Assembly: GCA_963824595.1 (NCBI GenBank)
Contig: CAWGPY010000008.1
Location: 1-64,000, forward strand
Length of the DNA stretch: 64,000 nt
Reading direction: 5' to 3'
From: Cybelea sp963824595
Lineage (GTDB): Bacteria > Vulcanimicrobiota > Vulcanimicrobiia > Vulcanimicrobiales > Vulcanimicrobiaceae
Part shown: piece after piece, positions 52,539-60,919 of the stretch
Numbering within the stretch: position 1 is the first letter of the stretch
Layout of the letters: each line of letters starts with the position of its first letter
Notes under the pieces: generated by a model
Told to the model about the DNA's origin: nothing
The model's input: the letters and a program-made list of their open reading frames with translations, nothing else
Databases searched by the model: none
Program-made: the position numbers and the translations under genes

Positions 52539-54364
52539 GGCCGCGTCATCGCCTCGATGTATTCCATAAGTTCGGCCGCCGACTCGCGAATGGACTGTTT
52601 GGTCGTATCGACCCTGATGTCGGGGTTCTCGGGGACGTCGTACGGCGACGATATTCCCGTGAACCGCGGAATCTCGCCGGCCCGCGCCCGTTTGTAGTGT
52701 CCTTTGACGTCGCGCCCTTCCGCGGTCTTGAGGTCGCACGAAACGTAGACCTCGTGGAAGCCGCCGGGGTAGGACGCTCGCGCTTTGGCCCGGTCGTCGG
52801 CGAAGGGTGAGATCAGCGCGCAGACTACCACGAATCCCCCGTCCGCAAGCACCGCCGCGACCGCAGCCGTCCGGCGCACGTTCTCCGTTCGGTCTTCCTC
52901 GGAGAACCCGAGGTCAACGTTCAACGACGTGCGCAGGGTGTCCCCGTCGAGGACGTAGACGTGGCGCCCCCGGTCGAACAGCATTCGCTGGACCGCCATT
53001 GCAAGCGTTGACTTGCCCGCACTCGGCAGACCGGTCAGCCAGAAGACGCCGCCCTTGTGCCCGTTTCGCGCGAACCGTTCCGCCGGCACCACCGAGGAAA
53101 CTTGCGCGATCACGTCGGTCGCGCCTTCCGAGCGCGGCCGCCCGATCACCGCGCGCACGCGGCCGCCGGCTACGACGTTGGTGCCGTGGAGCAGCACGAA
53201 CTTCCCGATGCTGGTGGTGTCCAGTTCCTCGTCGGCCGCGATGAGCTCCCGCGACGCGAGCGTGACGACGCCGACGTCGCCCTTCGCGAGCGTGTCGCCG
53301 GGCTTGCCGGCCAGCGAGTCCGGGTCGACGATTTCGTCAATGCGCTGCAACGTGACCGGAACCTCGCGCGTGCCGATTCGCAGACGCAGCGTCTCGCCGG
53401 CCATCACCGGATCGGCGCCGAGCCACACGACCGTCGCCTGGAGCACGTGGCCGAGCGACGGCCCGTCGCCGGGATAACTCGCCACCGCCCCGCGGTCGAC
53501 GAAGATGCGCTCGTCGAGACCGATGGCGACGGCGTCGCCCGCACGGGCCTCGTTGACGACCTGCGGCCAGCGATGGATGGCCGTTACCACGGCGTCGGTC
53601 TGCAGCGGCCAAAACACGACGCGCTCGCCCGAGCGCAGCGTTCCGGCCTCGATGCGTCCCGCGACGACGCGGTTGCCCTCGCGGCGATACACGTCTTGCA
53701 CGATGAATCGCAACGGCCCGCCGGCGTGCGGCGTATACGGCTGGATGCGCTCCAGCGCCTCGAGCAGCGTGGCGCCCTTCCACCAGCTCCAGCGCTTGCT
53801 GCCGATCGCGATGTTGTCGCCGTCGCGCGCGGCGACCGGAATGATGTCGAGCGGCGTCACGCCGAGCTGCTCTAAGAACGCGCGCACCTCGTCGCGCCGC
53901 TGCACGAAGGCCGTCTCCGGCTCCTTCGGCAGATCGAGCTTGTTGATCGCGACGAGCACCTCTTTGAAGCCGAACCATTGAAGGAACAGGGCCTGCCGGC
54001 GCGTCTGCTGCGTGATGCCCTCGTCGGCGGCCACGACCATGATCGCGGAGTCCACTTCCGACGCGCCCGTCAAGAGGTTGCGGATGAGCTCGCGATGCCC
54101 CGGGGCGTCCACGAACACGTAGTCGCGGTCCGGCATTCGCAGCCAGATGCGCGAAATGTCGAGCGTGATCGCCTGATCGCGTTCCAGCTGGAAGGCGTCG
54201 AGCAAGAAAGAATACTCGATCGGCACGCCGCGCTTGTCGCTCGAGCTCTGCAGCTCTTCGAGCCTCTTCGCGGTGACTTGACCGAGATCGACCAGCATTC
54301 TGCCGAGGATCGTCGACTTGCCAGCGTCGACGTCCCCCACCATGACTATCCGAACTTGTCTCAC
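52535..54364 (-). CDS. cysNC: Bifunctional sulfate adenylyltransferase subunit 1/adenylylsulfate kinase
   Basis: The N-terminal part (about residues 1-430) is the CysN GTPase: GDVDAGKST (10-18), DAPGHRELIRNLLTGAS, AINKLDLPKE, and two beta-barrel domains. The C-terminal part (about 440-609) is APS kinase: GLPSAGKSTLA (445-455), DGDTLRTSLNVDLGFSEEDR (part DGDTLRTSLN), and YVSCDLKTAEGRDVKGHYKRAR. Together with CysD it makes APS and then PAPS. GTG start overlaps the cysD stop. The fusion, as in NodQ, is common outside enterics. Confidence 0.95.
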   Translation of the reverse strand: MRQVRIVMVGDVDAGKSTILGRMLVDLGQVTAKRLEELQSSSDKRGVPIEYSFLLDAFQLERDQAITLDISRIWLRMPDRDYVFVDAPGHRELIRNLLTGASEVDSAIMVVAADEGITQQTRRQALFLQWFGFKEVLVAINKLDLPKEPETAFVQRRDEVRAFLEQLGVTPLDIIPVAARDGDNIAIGSKRWSWWKGATLLEALERIQPYTPHAGGPLRFIVQDVYRREGNRVVAGRIEAGTLRSGERVVFWPLQTDAVVTAIHRWPQVVNEARAGDAVAIGLDERIFVDRGAVASYPGDGPSLGHVLQATVVWLGADPVMAGETLRLRIGTREVPVTLQRIDEIVDPDSLAGKPGDTLAKGDVGVVTLASRELIAADEELDTTSIGKFVLLHGTNVVAGGRVRAVIGRPRSEGATDVIAQVSSVVPAERFARNGHKGGVFWLTGLPSAGKSTLAMAVQRMLFDRGRHVYVLDGDTLRTSLNVDLGFSEEDRTENVRRTAAVAAVLADGGFVVVCALISPFADDRAKARASYPGGFHEVYVSCDLKTAEGRDVKGHYKRARAGEIPRFTGISSPYDVPENPDIRVDTTKQSIRESAAELMEYIEAMTRP

Positions 54365-55170
54365 ATGTATCCCGTCGTGCGGAGCCTCTCGAAAGCATCT
54401 TCGCTTTCGTGATCCATAGTGCGTCCCGCTCGTTCCGGCTCGCGAGTCTTCTCCAGTTCCGAGATCACGTCGTCGAGCGTTTCCGCCGTGCTCTCGATCG
54501 GAACCGTGATATTGCTCTCACCCAGCGAGCGGAACCGCATCCCGTTGCGCGCCAGATAGAGCGGCACGTACGGAATGTTCTCGCGGCGCGTGTAGCGCCA
54601 GATGTCGAGTTCGGTCCAGTGTAAGAGCGGGTGAATCCGCACGTGCGCGCCGTCCGGCACTTCGTACGGAAAGAAATCCCACAGCTCGGGCGGCTGCGTG
54701 CGAGGGTCCCACGAGCCGTCGGCGTTGCGCGGGCTGAAGATGCGCTCCTTGGCTCGGATCGCCTGCTCGTCGCGGCGGATGCCCAAGATGATGCCGCGGT
54801 AGCCCTCGCGGGAGATCAGCGCGCGCAGCCCGGCCGTCTTGCGCGCGGCGTGGCGCGCGGCCGGCGGCAGCGTCGGATCGACGGTGCTCTCGGGGGGGCA
54901 GATCTCGTTATGCGCGGGTAGATTCCATTCGCGGACGAGCCAGTCGCGAAACTCGTAAACCTCCGGAAACTCGAGGCCCGTGTCGAGCAGCGCGAGCTGA
55001 AACGGAACCTCGCCCAGGAAGGCCTTGCGAACCATCCAGAGCAGCGCCGTCGAGTCTTTTCCGATCGACCAGAGCATGCAGAGCGGCGAAACGCACGAGA
55101 ACGCTTCGCGCAAAATATAGATTGTTCGGGACTCGAGTACGTCGAGATCCGAGTCGGTTGCGGTCGGCAT
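54361..55170 (-). CDS. cysD: Sulfate adenylyltransferase subunit 2
   Basis: ATP sulfurylase catalytic subunit, forming APS from sulfate and ATP. 269 residues with the PP-loop MLWSIGKDSTALLWMVRKAF (family usually SFGKDSxVML), LALLDTGLEFPEVYEFRD, GYRGIILGIRRDEQAIRAKERIFSPR (part GIRRDEQAIRAKERIFS), and WDFFPYEVPDGAHVRIHPLLHWTELDIW (part HPLLHWTELDIWRY). Start overlaps the csrA stop (TGATG). Confidence 0.93.
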   Translation of the reverse strand: MPTATDSDLDVLESRTIYILREAFSCVSPLCMLWSIGKDSTALLWMVRKAFLGEVPFQLALLDTGLEFPEVYEFRDWLVREWNLPAHNEICPPESTVDPTLPPAARHAARKTAGLRALISREGYRGIILGIRRDEQAIRAKERIFSPRNADGSWDPRTQPPELWDFFPYEVPDGAHVRIHPLLHWTELDIWRYTRRENIPYVPLYLARNGMRFRSLGESNITVPIESTAETLDDVISELEKTREPERAGRTMDHESEDAFERLRTTGYM

Positions 55171-55406
55171 CAGGAGGGGTTATCGGCCTCGGTCATCGCT
55201 TTTCCTACCGCCCCGCGCTCGTCGGACGGCGCGCCGATTGGCGTCGTCCGGTGGATCTCGGAGAAAACTTCGAAGCGGTGCACCGGCACGTCGCGCGGCG
55301 CCTCGATGCCGAGCTTTACCTGATCGCGGTCCAATCCCACCACCAAGATACGTATGTCGCTTCCGATCATGATGGACTGATTGGCCTTGCGGCTAAGTAC
55401 GAGCAT
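55170..55406 (-). CDS. csrA: Carbon storage regulator CsrA
   Basis: RNA-binding translational regulator that binds GGA-containing hairpins over ribosome-binding sites. 78 residues: MLVLSRKANQSIMIGSDIRI, VKLGIEAPRDVPVHR with the RNA-contacting Arg near residue 44, and a longer, low-complexity tail than usual (E. coli CsrA is 61). AAGGAGGG lies 5-6 bases before the ATG. It heads the sulfate-activation genes with a one-base overlap to cysD. It normally lies near flagellar genes, none of which are here. Confidence 0.93.
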   Translation of the reverse strand: MLVLSRKANQSIMIGSDIRILVVGLDRDQVKLGIEAPRDVPVHRFEVFSEIHRTTPIGAPSDERGAVGKAMTEADNPS

Positions 55407-55509
55407 GACGCCCTCCTTGGCTGGCCGTAGCGCTGGAAAGCGTGCCTTTTTCGCGCGGGAGGCTTCGGCCGCCTCCGCACGCAATCGGGGACGCTCGGAG
55501 GAACGTCTG

Positions 55510-55878
55510 ATGGTCAAAGATATCGCCTTTTTCGCCTACTCCGTGCGCGACGTGCCGCGAGCGCGGGCCTTCTACGGCGAGACGCTGGGGCTGACGCCGG
55601 GCGACTCGTTCGGCGATCACTGGGTAGAGTTCGACGTCGGGAACGCCACGTTCGGCATCGGCAACGGCGAGGGGCTCGGCTTCGAGCCGGGCGCTTCCAA
55701 CGGTGCGGCATTCGAAGTCGACGACCTCCACGCGATGCGCGAGCGGCTGACGGCGGCGGGCGTCGAGGTCGGCGAGGTCCACGAGTTTCCGGGCTGCGTT
55801 ACGACCTTCGCGCGCGATCCCGAGGGGAACCGTTTCGCGCTGCACCAGCGCAAGCTTGCAAGCGAGTCCGTGCCTTAA
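55510..55878 (+). CDS. VOC-family (glyoxalase-like) protein
   Basis: Protein of 122 residues: IAFFAYSVRDVPRARAFYGETLGL at the start and FPGCVTTFARDPEGNRFALHQRK at the end, the classical glyoxalase/bleomycin-resistance pattern (core parts YSVRDVPRARAFYGETLGL and DPEGNRFALHQ). GGAGGA lies about seven bases before the ATG. Divergent from csrA. Substrate unknown. Confidence 0.83.
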   Translation: MVKDIAFFAYSVRDVPRARAFYGETLGLTPGDSFGDHWVEFDVGNATFGIGNGEGLGFEPGASNGAAFEVDDLHAMRERLTAAGVEVGEVHEFPGCVTTFARDPEGNRFALHQRKLASESVP

Positions 55879-57626
55879 GTTCTATTAAATTGCGCCGCGT
55901 GCAGCCGCGCGTAGGCGCCGCCTTTTGCAAGCAACTCGTCGTGCGTTCCGATCTCAACCACGCGGCCGCCTTCCACGAACAGCACTTTATTCGCGCGGCG
56001 CACCGTCGAGAGGCGGTGAGCGATGATCAGCGTCGTGCGCCCCGGCAAGAGCCGGTCGAGCGCCTCTTCGATCATGGCCTCCGAGTGGCTGTCGAGCGCG
56101 CTCGTCGCTTCGTCGAGGATCAGAATCCGGGGATCGCGCAGCACCGCCCGCGCGATGGCGATCCGCTGACGCTCGCCGCCCGATAGCCGGACCCCGCGCT
56201 CGCCGACCTCCGTGGCGTACCCGTCCGGAAAGCTTTGCACGAACTCGTCGACGTTGGCATCGCGCGCCGCCGTCCGCACCTGCTCGTCGGTCGCTTCGAT
56301 GCGGCCGTAGCGGATGTTATCGAGAATCGAGCCGCGGAACAGCTGAACGTCCTGCGGAACGATCGCGATCGCCGAGCGCAGGTCGGAGAGGCGAATGCAG
56401 GCGATGTCGATCCCGTCGAGCAGCACGCGCCCCTGCTGCGGAACGTAGAAGCGCGGCACGAGGTTGACGATCGTGGTCTTGCCGGCACCGGAGGGCCCCA
56501 CCAGCGCCACGATCTCGCCCGCCTCGATCGTCGCGTTGACGTCGCGGAGCGCCGGCGCGTCGCCGCTCTTATAGCGGAAGGTGACGCCGGCGTACTCGAT
56601 GCGGCCGCGCACCGCGGGCAGCGCGATCGCGCCCGGCGGATCGCTCACCTCCACCGGAAGATCCAGCAGCTCGAAGACGCGCCCCGCGCCGACCAGCGCC
56701 TTGCTGATATCCCCGAAGAATGCCGCAACGCGGTTCATCGGGTTCATCAGGTTCACCAGCAGTCCCCAATACATGAAGACCTTTCCCGTGTCCAGCCTGC
56801 CGACCAAGACCTCGCGGACCGAAAGCCACATGATGGCGACGACCGCCGCCACCATGATGGTGGAGATCACGAGCGGCTGCGTCTGGATGAACTGCGTCAG
56901 CTTCATGTAAGCGCCGAAGAAATCGTCGTTGCGCCGCTGGAACCGGGCTACCTCGAACTCCTCGCGGCCGAACGACTTGACGACGCGCTGGCCCTGTAGG
57001 ACCTCCGACAAGTTGGCGGTCAGGTCGGCGATCCGCTGCTGCGCGCGGTGAGTGCCTGCCGAGATGAGGCGCTGGAAGTTCGAGACGGCGAACGAGACGA
57101 CCGGCGCGACGAGCACCAGCGAGAGCGTCAGCAGCCAATCGAGATAGATCATCGTCGCAAATGACGAGACGAACGTGGCGAGCGCGACGACGAGCTGCGG
57201 AACGGAGACGCTCACCGCGTCGATCATGATCTGGAGGTCGGTGGCGAACCGGGCGATCAGCTCGCCCGGGCGCCACTTGTCGAACTCCCCGAGGGGCAGT
57301 TTCAGCAGACGGTCGAAGAGGCGCACGCGCAGCCGCGCGACCAAGTTCTGGCCGCTCCAAGCGGTGAGATACGTCTGCCCGTAGATGGCCGCGTTGGTCA
57401 GGACGAGCGCGATGGAGGTCATGCCGAGCGACAGGTAGAGCGCGTTGAGGTCGGGCGACCGGCCATGCTGGGGAACGAGGACCTGGTTGATGATGATCCG
57501 GAACGCCAGCGGCGGGACGATGGAAAGCACTCCCGCGACCACGCCCAACGTCATCGCGAGAGCCAGGCGCGGATAGTACGGGCGCGCTTCGCGGGCCAGG
57601 CGCCCCAGGATGGACCGGCGGCTCAT
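55875..57626 (-). CDS. ABC exporter, fused permease/ATPase (MsbA-like)
   Basis: Half-transporter of about 583 residues. Six membrane helices (about residues 20-300) are followed by the nucleotide-binding domain: Walker A GPSGAGKTT, Q-loop IAIVPQDVQLF, signature VRLSGGERQRIAIARA, Walker B ILILDEATSALD and the H-loop IIAHRLST. It is of the lipid A/multidrug export type; the cargo is unknown. ATG 57626 is chosen. A TTG at 57704 would add 26 residues and overlap the divergent gene. Confidence 0.92.
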   Translation of the reverse strand: MSRRSILGRLAREARPYYPRLALAMTLGVVAGVLSIVPPLAFRIIINQVLVPQHGRSPDLNALYLSLGMTSIALVLTNAAIYGQTYLTAWSGQNLVARLRVRLFDRLLKLPLGEFDKWRPGELIARFATDLQIMIDAVSVSVPQLVVALATFVSSFATMIYLDWLLTLSLVLVAPVVSFAVSNFQRLISAGTHRAQQRIADLTANLSEVLQGQRVVKSFGREEFEVARFQRRNDDFFGAYMKLTQFIQTQPLVISTIMVAAVVAIMWLSVREVLVGRLDTGKVFMYWGLLVNLMNPMNRVAAFFGDISKALVGAGRVFELLDLPVEVSDPPGAIALPAVRGRIEYAGVTFRYKSGDAPALRDVNATIEAGEIVALVGPSGAGKTTIVNLVPRFYVPQQGRVLLDGIDIACIRLSDLRSAIAIVPQDVQLFRGSILDNIRYGRIEATDEQVRTAARDANVDEFVQSFPDGYATEVGERGVRLSGGERQRIAIARAVLRDPRILILDEATSALDSHSEAMIEEALDRLLPGRTTLIIAHRLSTVRRANKVLFVEGGRVVEIGTHDELLAKGGAYARLHAAQFNRT

Positions 57627-57724
57627 CGGCGGCACGGTCTTGCCGTCGTCGCCGGATGAAACCTCCCCCGATGCGCCCCGGTACGTGAAGGTGGCAAAAG
57701 CCAATGGAGGATTGCGAGAGTTTC

Positions 57725-58297
57725 ATGGACTGCTATTTCCACTCGAACGTACCGTCGATGGCGCGCTGCGCCGACTGCGGGAAGCCGATTTGCGCGACCT
57801 GCCGCGACGAGCGCGGCACGTGTCCGGGCTGTCGCCTCGCGGCCAAGGTCGAGGCCGCCACGACGACGCGCCAGCAGATTCCCGGCCAGGTCCCCCCGCG
57901 GCCGGCCCCCGCCAGCGTCCGCGGCAAAGTCACGATCGCCGTGCCGACGGATCCGGTCGAGTCTCGAGCGCTGGTTGCGCTCGGATATCCGCTGTGGCCG
58001 CTCGCGCTGCTCTCGCTGCTCGACCGCAAACAGTCGCGCGGCCTGCGGCGCCAGGCGCTTCAGGCGCTCGGCTTCAACGCCGGCTTCTGGGGCTTCGGCA
58101 CGCTGCTCTGGCTCATCGCTCAGGTGCCCTTCATGGGCTTCTCGGCGTGGGTGCTGCTACCGCTGCTTCCGATACTCTTCCTGATCGCAAGCGTGTACTA
58201 CGGCATCAAGACCTGGAACGGCGACGAAGTTCGCGTGCCGGTGGTGAGCAGCTGGATCGAAGAGCGATATCCTCAAGAGGACGCGAACGCGCGGTAG
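57725..58297 (+). CDS. B-box-type zinc finger protein with DUF4870-like membrane domain
   Basis: About 190 residues. The N terminus is a compact zinc finger: CYFHSNVPSMARCADCGKPIC and CRDERGTCPGC, with the C-x2-H, C-x2-C spacing of bacterial B-box fingers. After a Pro-rich linker, three membrane segments start at LVALGYPLWPLALLSLLDRKQSRGLRRQALQAL, a DUF4870-like pattern (part LLDRKQSRGLRRQALQALGF). ATG 57725 is chosen, with GGAGG 13 bases upstream; ATG 57704 is an alternative. It converges on the photolyase gene with a 25-bp overlap. Function unknown. Confidence 0.68.
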   Translation: MDCYFHSNVPSMARCADCGKPICATCRDERGTCPGCRLAAKVEAATTTRQQIPGQVPPRPAPASVRGKVTIAVPTDPVESRALVALGYPLWPLALLSLLDRKQSRGLRRQALQALGFNAGFWGFGTLLWLIAQVPFMGFSAWVLLPLLPILFLIASVYYGIKTWNGDEVRVPVVSSWIEERYPQEDANAR

Positions 58298-59703
58298 CGG
58301 CGCAGAAACGAACGCGCCGCAACGGCGTGATCGACCGCCGGCGCCGGATACTCGGCGCCGGCGTAGAGATCGAGAGCGAGTTGCGGCGTCGCCTGGGTGC
58401 GTCCGTGCCACACGTCAACCGGCACGTTGCGTAGCTCCGGAACCCACTGCCGCACGTACGCGCCGGCGGGGTCGTACCGCCGCCGCTGCCGTTCGGGATT
58501 GTAAATCCGAGGATACTGCGCCATATCCGCGCCGACGCCCGCGATCCACTGCCAGTTGCCGGTCGCGAGTGCCGCATCGTCCTCGACGAGCCAGCGATTC
58601 CACTCCTCGCGACCCACGCGCCAATCCACCCCCAAATCGAAGCACAGCCACGACGCGGCGACGGCCCGCACGTGCGGATGCATCCATCCCGTCGCGCGCA
58701 GCTGCCGAACCCCGGCATCCACGAGCGGATATCCGGTCTTGCCGGATCGCCACGCCTCGAGGGCCGGATGCTCGGTGGCCCACCGGAAGCCGCGCATCTT
58801 CTCCTGCAGCGGGTCGTCGGCCGTTTGCGGATGGAACCATCCGAGCTGAAGGAAGAAATCCCGGCGCGCCAACGCGCGCAAGAACAGCCGCAACGACTGC
58901 CGCTCTTCGCTGAGCGCAAACGGGTCGCCGAGCCGTTCGCGCACGCGTTGCACGACGTAGCGCGCGGAAATGGTCCCGAACGAGAGATGCGGCGCCAGAT
59001 GCGACGTGCGATCGTCCGACGGCAGCGTCGCAGCAAACGAGTACTGCGCGGCGCCGTCGCGAAGGAATCGCTCGAAGCCGCGGCGCGCGTGGGCCGGTCC
59101 CGCGTCGCCGGCCGCCGTGCCGGCGCCGCCGAACTCGGCCGGCGACGGCAGCGGGTCGCCGCTCAGCCCGGCGTTCTCGAAACGCAGCAGCAGCGGCTGT
59201 TCGTGCGACGCGATCGGCAGGCCGCACCAGGCGTCGAAATACGGCGCGAAGGCGCGGTACCCGGCGCCCTCGGCGGTGCGCACCGCGTCGCTCTCCTCGG
59301 GCGCGATCGCGGGTGCGTCGTGCACCACGTGGGCCTCGATTCCGCCTTCTTCGAGGGCGGACTGGGCGGCGCGATCGCTCGCCATTCCGGCCGCATCGTA
59401 CGAGGCGCTCCACGCGACGCCGCCGGCGCCGGCTTCACGCGCGACCGCCGGCAGCGCGCGCCGCGCATCGCCCCGGCGCACGACGAGCCTGGTGCCGCGC
59501 TCCGCCAACTCCGCGTCGAGGGCCGCTGCGGCGGCGCAGAAGAACGCCGCGCGCCGCGGCGATGCCTTCAACTGCCGCTCCAGAATCGGATCGATGAGCA
59601 GCACCGGAATCACGTTGGCGCGCGAGGCGGCCGCCGTCAGCCCGGCGTTGTCGTCGAGACGAAGATCTTTCGCGAAGCAATAAACGAACGGCCCGTCCGC
59701 CAT
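58273..59703 (-). CDS. Deoxyribodipyrimidine photolyase (class I cryptochrome/photolyase family)
   Basis: Light-driven repair of pyrimidine dimers. The 476 residues have an antenna-binding N-terminal domain (FAKDLRLDDNAGLTAA) and the FAD domain with SHLAPHLSFGTISAR, RDFFLQLGWFHP, GYPLVDAGVRQLRATGWMH (part YPLVDAGVRQL and TGWMH), and WQWIAGVGAD with the electron-transfer Trp. The N terminus reads YCFAKDLRLDDN, where most have WFRRDLRL-DN. Likely CPD repair. Confidence 0.92.
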   Translation of the reverse strand: MADGPFVYCFAKDLRLDDNAGLTAAASRANVIPVLLIDPILERQLKASPRRAAFFCAAAAALDAELAERGTRLVVRRGDARRALPAVAREAGAGGVAWSASYDAAGMASDRAAQSALEEGGIEAHVVHDAPAIAPEESDAVRTAEGAGYRAFAPYFDAWCGLPIASHEQPLLLRFENAGLSGDPLPSPAEFGGAGTAAGDAGPAHARRGFERFLRDGAAQYSFAATLPSDDRTSHLAPHLSFGTISARYVVQRVRERLGDPFALSEERQSLRLFLRALARRDFFLQLGWFHPQTADDPLQEKMRGFRWATEHPALEAWRSGKTGYPLVDAGVRQLRATGWMHPHVRAVAASWLCFDLGVDWRVGREEWNRWLVEDDAALATGNWQWIAGVGADMAQYPRIYNPERQRRRYDPAGAYVRQWVPELRNVPVDVWHGRTQATPQLALDLYAGAEYPAPAVDHAVAARSFLRRYRAFASS

Positions 59704-59756
59704 GGCAGGCCGTTTCTGTCGGGGGGTGCGCTTCCCTCGCCGCGGTTAGGGAACGT

Positions 59757-60350
59757 CTAGTGCCCGTGCGTTTGCGTGTAGCCCTGATGCAAGGCCGCCC
59801 GGCAGACCGCCGCATCGAGGGCGGGATCGCCGGAGCTCTTGGTGATCGTGCACTGCAGCGCCGTTCCCCGACGATCGACGCCGAGCCGCAGCGCCGCCGT
59901 GACGGGCGTCGCCGATTCCACGACGAGCGACTCGGCGCGGCCTTCGCGACGCGCCGCGGACTGCGTGCCGAGCGACGCCACCGCGCTCGCCTCGCGCGCC
60001 GACACCACGTGCGGACGCTCGGCCACCGTGAGAGGCTTCTGCAGCGCGAACGCGCTTCCGATGGCGATCGCGATCGCCGCTGCCGCGGCGGCCCAACCCC
60101 ACGTGCGACCCGGCGCGCGGCGCCGGACCAGCGCCTTGCGCAGATCGGGCTCCCACCGCTCGTCGTCGCGCGCGCGCGCCGATACGGACATCACGCGTTC
60201 GATCTCGCGCTCGCCGCCGAACGCCTCGAGACACCGCGAACAGGCGGCGAGGTGCGCGCGATACTCCCCGCGTTCGGACTCCTGCGCCTCGCCGATCGCA
60301 ATCGCGCCGGCCAGGGTTTCCGCGCGTTCACACTCCGAGCGGGTCATCAT
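59757..60350 (-). CDS. Zinc-finger anti-sigma factor with TonB-C-like periplasmic domain
   Basis: 197 residues. The N-terminal ZAS-type motif is HLAACSRC (His33, Cys37, Cys40) with CERAE before it, as in anti-sigma factors that hold ECF sigma factors. One membrane helix follows at about 84-103 (WAAAAAAIAIAIGSAFAL). The outer part ends with LRLGVDRRGTALQCTITKSSGDPALDAAVCRAAL (in short SSGDPALDAAVC), which looks like the TonB C-terminal domain. ATG overlaps the sigma gene stop (ATGA), so the pair is co-translated. Confidence 0.72.
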   Translation of the reverse strand: MMTRSECERAETLAGAIAIGEAQESERGEYRAHLAACSRCLEAFGGEREIERVMSVSARARDDERWEPDLRKALVRRRAPGRTWGWAAAAAAIAIAIGSAFALQKPLTVAERPHVVSAREASAVASLGTQSAARREGRAESLVVESATPVTAALRLGVDRRGTALQCTITKSSGDPALDAAVCRAALHQGYTQTHGH

Positions 60351-60871
60351 CCGTCCATCCCCTCCTTCATCACCGTTCGCAAGACTCGCATCGCCCGGCA
60401 GACCCGCTGCCGCACCGCGCTCGACGTCGTGCCGAGAATCGAAGCCGCCTCGGTCGACGAATATCCCGCGTAGCTGGTCAACAGCAGCGCCGCCGACTGC
60501 TCGGGCGGCAGACGCGACAGGGCGAGCTGAAGGTCTACCGACGCGGCGCTGCGCTCGTCAACGCGCCACGTGCTGCGATCCACCTCGCGATCGAGCGGAA
60601 GCATCCGCAGAATCCTCTTGCGACGAAGGAACGAGATCGCTCCGTTCGTCGCGGCCCGATAGAGCCAGCCCGCGGTCAGCTCGCGCTCCGGATCCGCCTT
60701 GAGCATCCGGTACGCCGAGAGGAAGACTTCCTGGCTGAGATCGAGCGCGACCTCGGCGTCGCCGACCATGCGGCGCAGATACCGCGCGAGCTTGGTCTGG
60801 TACTCGAGCACCAGCGACTCGGCGCGCGCCTGCGCGATCGCGGTCGGATCGGCCCTATGGCATGCCTCCAC
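60347..60871 (-). CDS. ECF-type RNA polymerase sigma factor
   Basis: About 174 residues. Region 2 is YLRRMVGDAEVALDLSQEVFLSAYR (part DLSQEVFLSAYRML) and GWLYRAATNGAISFLRRKR; region 4 is LPPEQSAALLLTSYAGYSSTEAASILGTTSSAVRQRVCRA (part SSTEAASILGTTSSAVRQR). It would direct a small stress or envelope regulon under control of the adjoining anti-sigma factor. GTG 60871 is chosen since GGAGAG lies six bases upstream; TTG 60883 adds four residues. Confidence 0.86.
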   Translation of the reverse strand: MEACHRADPTAIAQARAESLVLEYQTKLARYLRRMVGDAEVALDLSQEVFLSAYRMLKADPERELTAGWLYRAATNGAISFLRRKRILRMLPLDREVDRSTWRVDERSAASVDLQLALSRLPPEQSAALLLTSYAGYSSTEAASILGTTSSAVRQRVCRAMRVLRTVMKEGMDG

Positions 60872-60919
60872 AATTCTCTCCAACGGTCGGTCCCCGCGCC
60901 CTGTGACCGGCTCCGCGGC

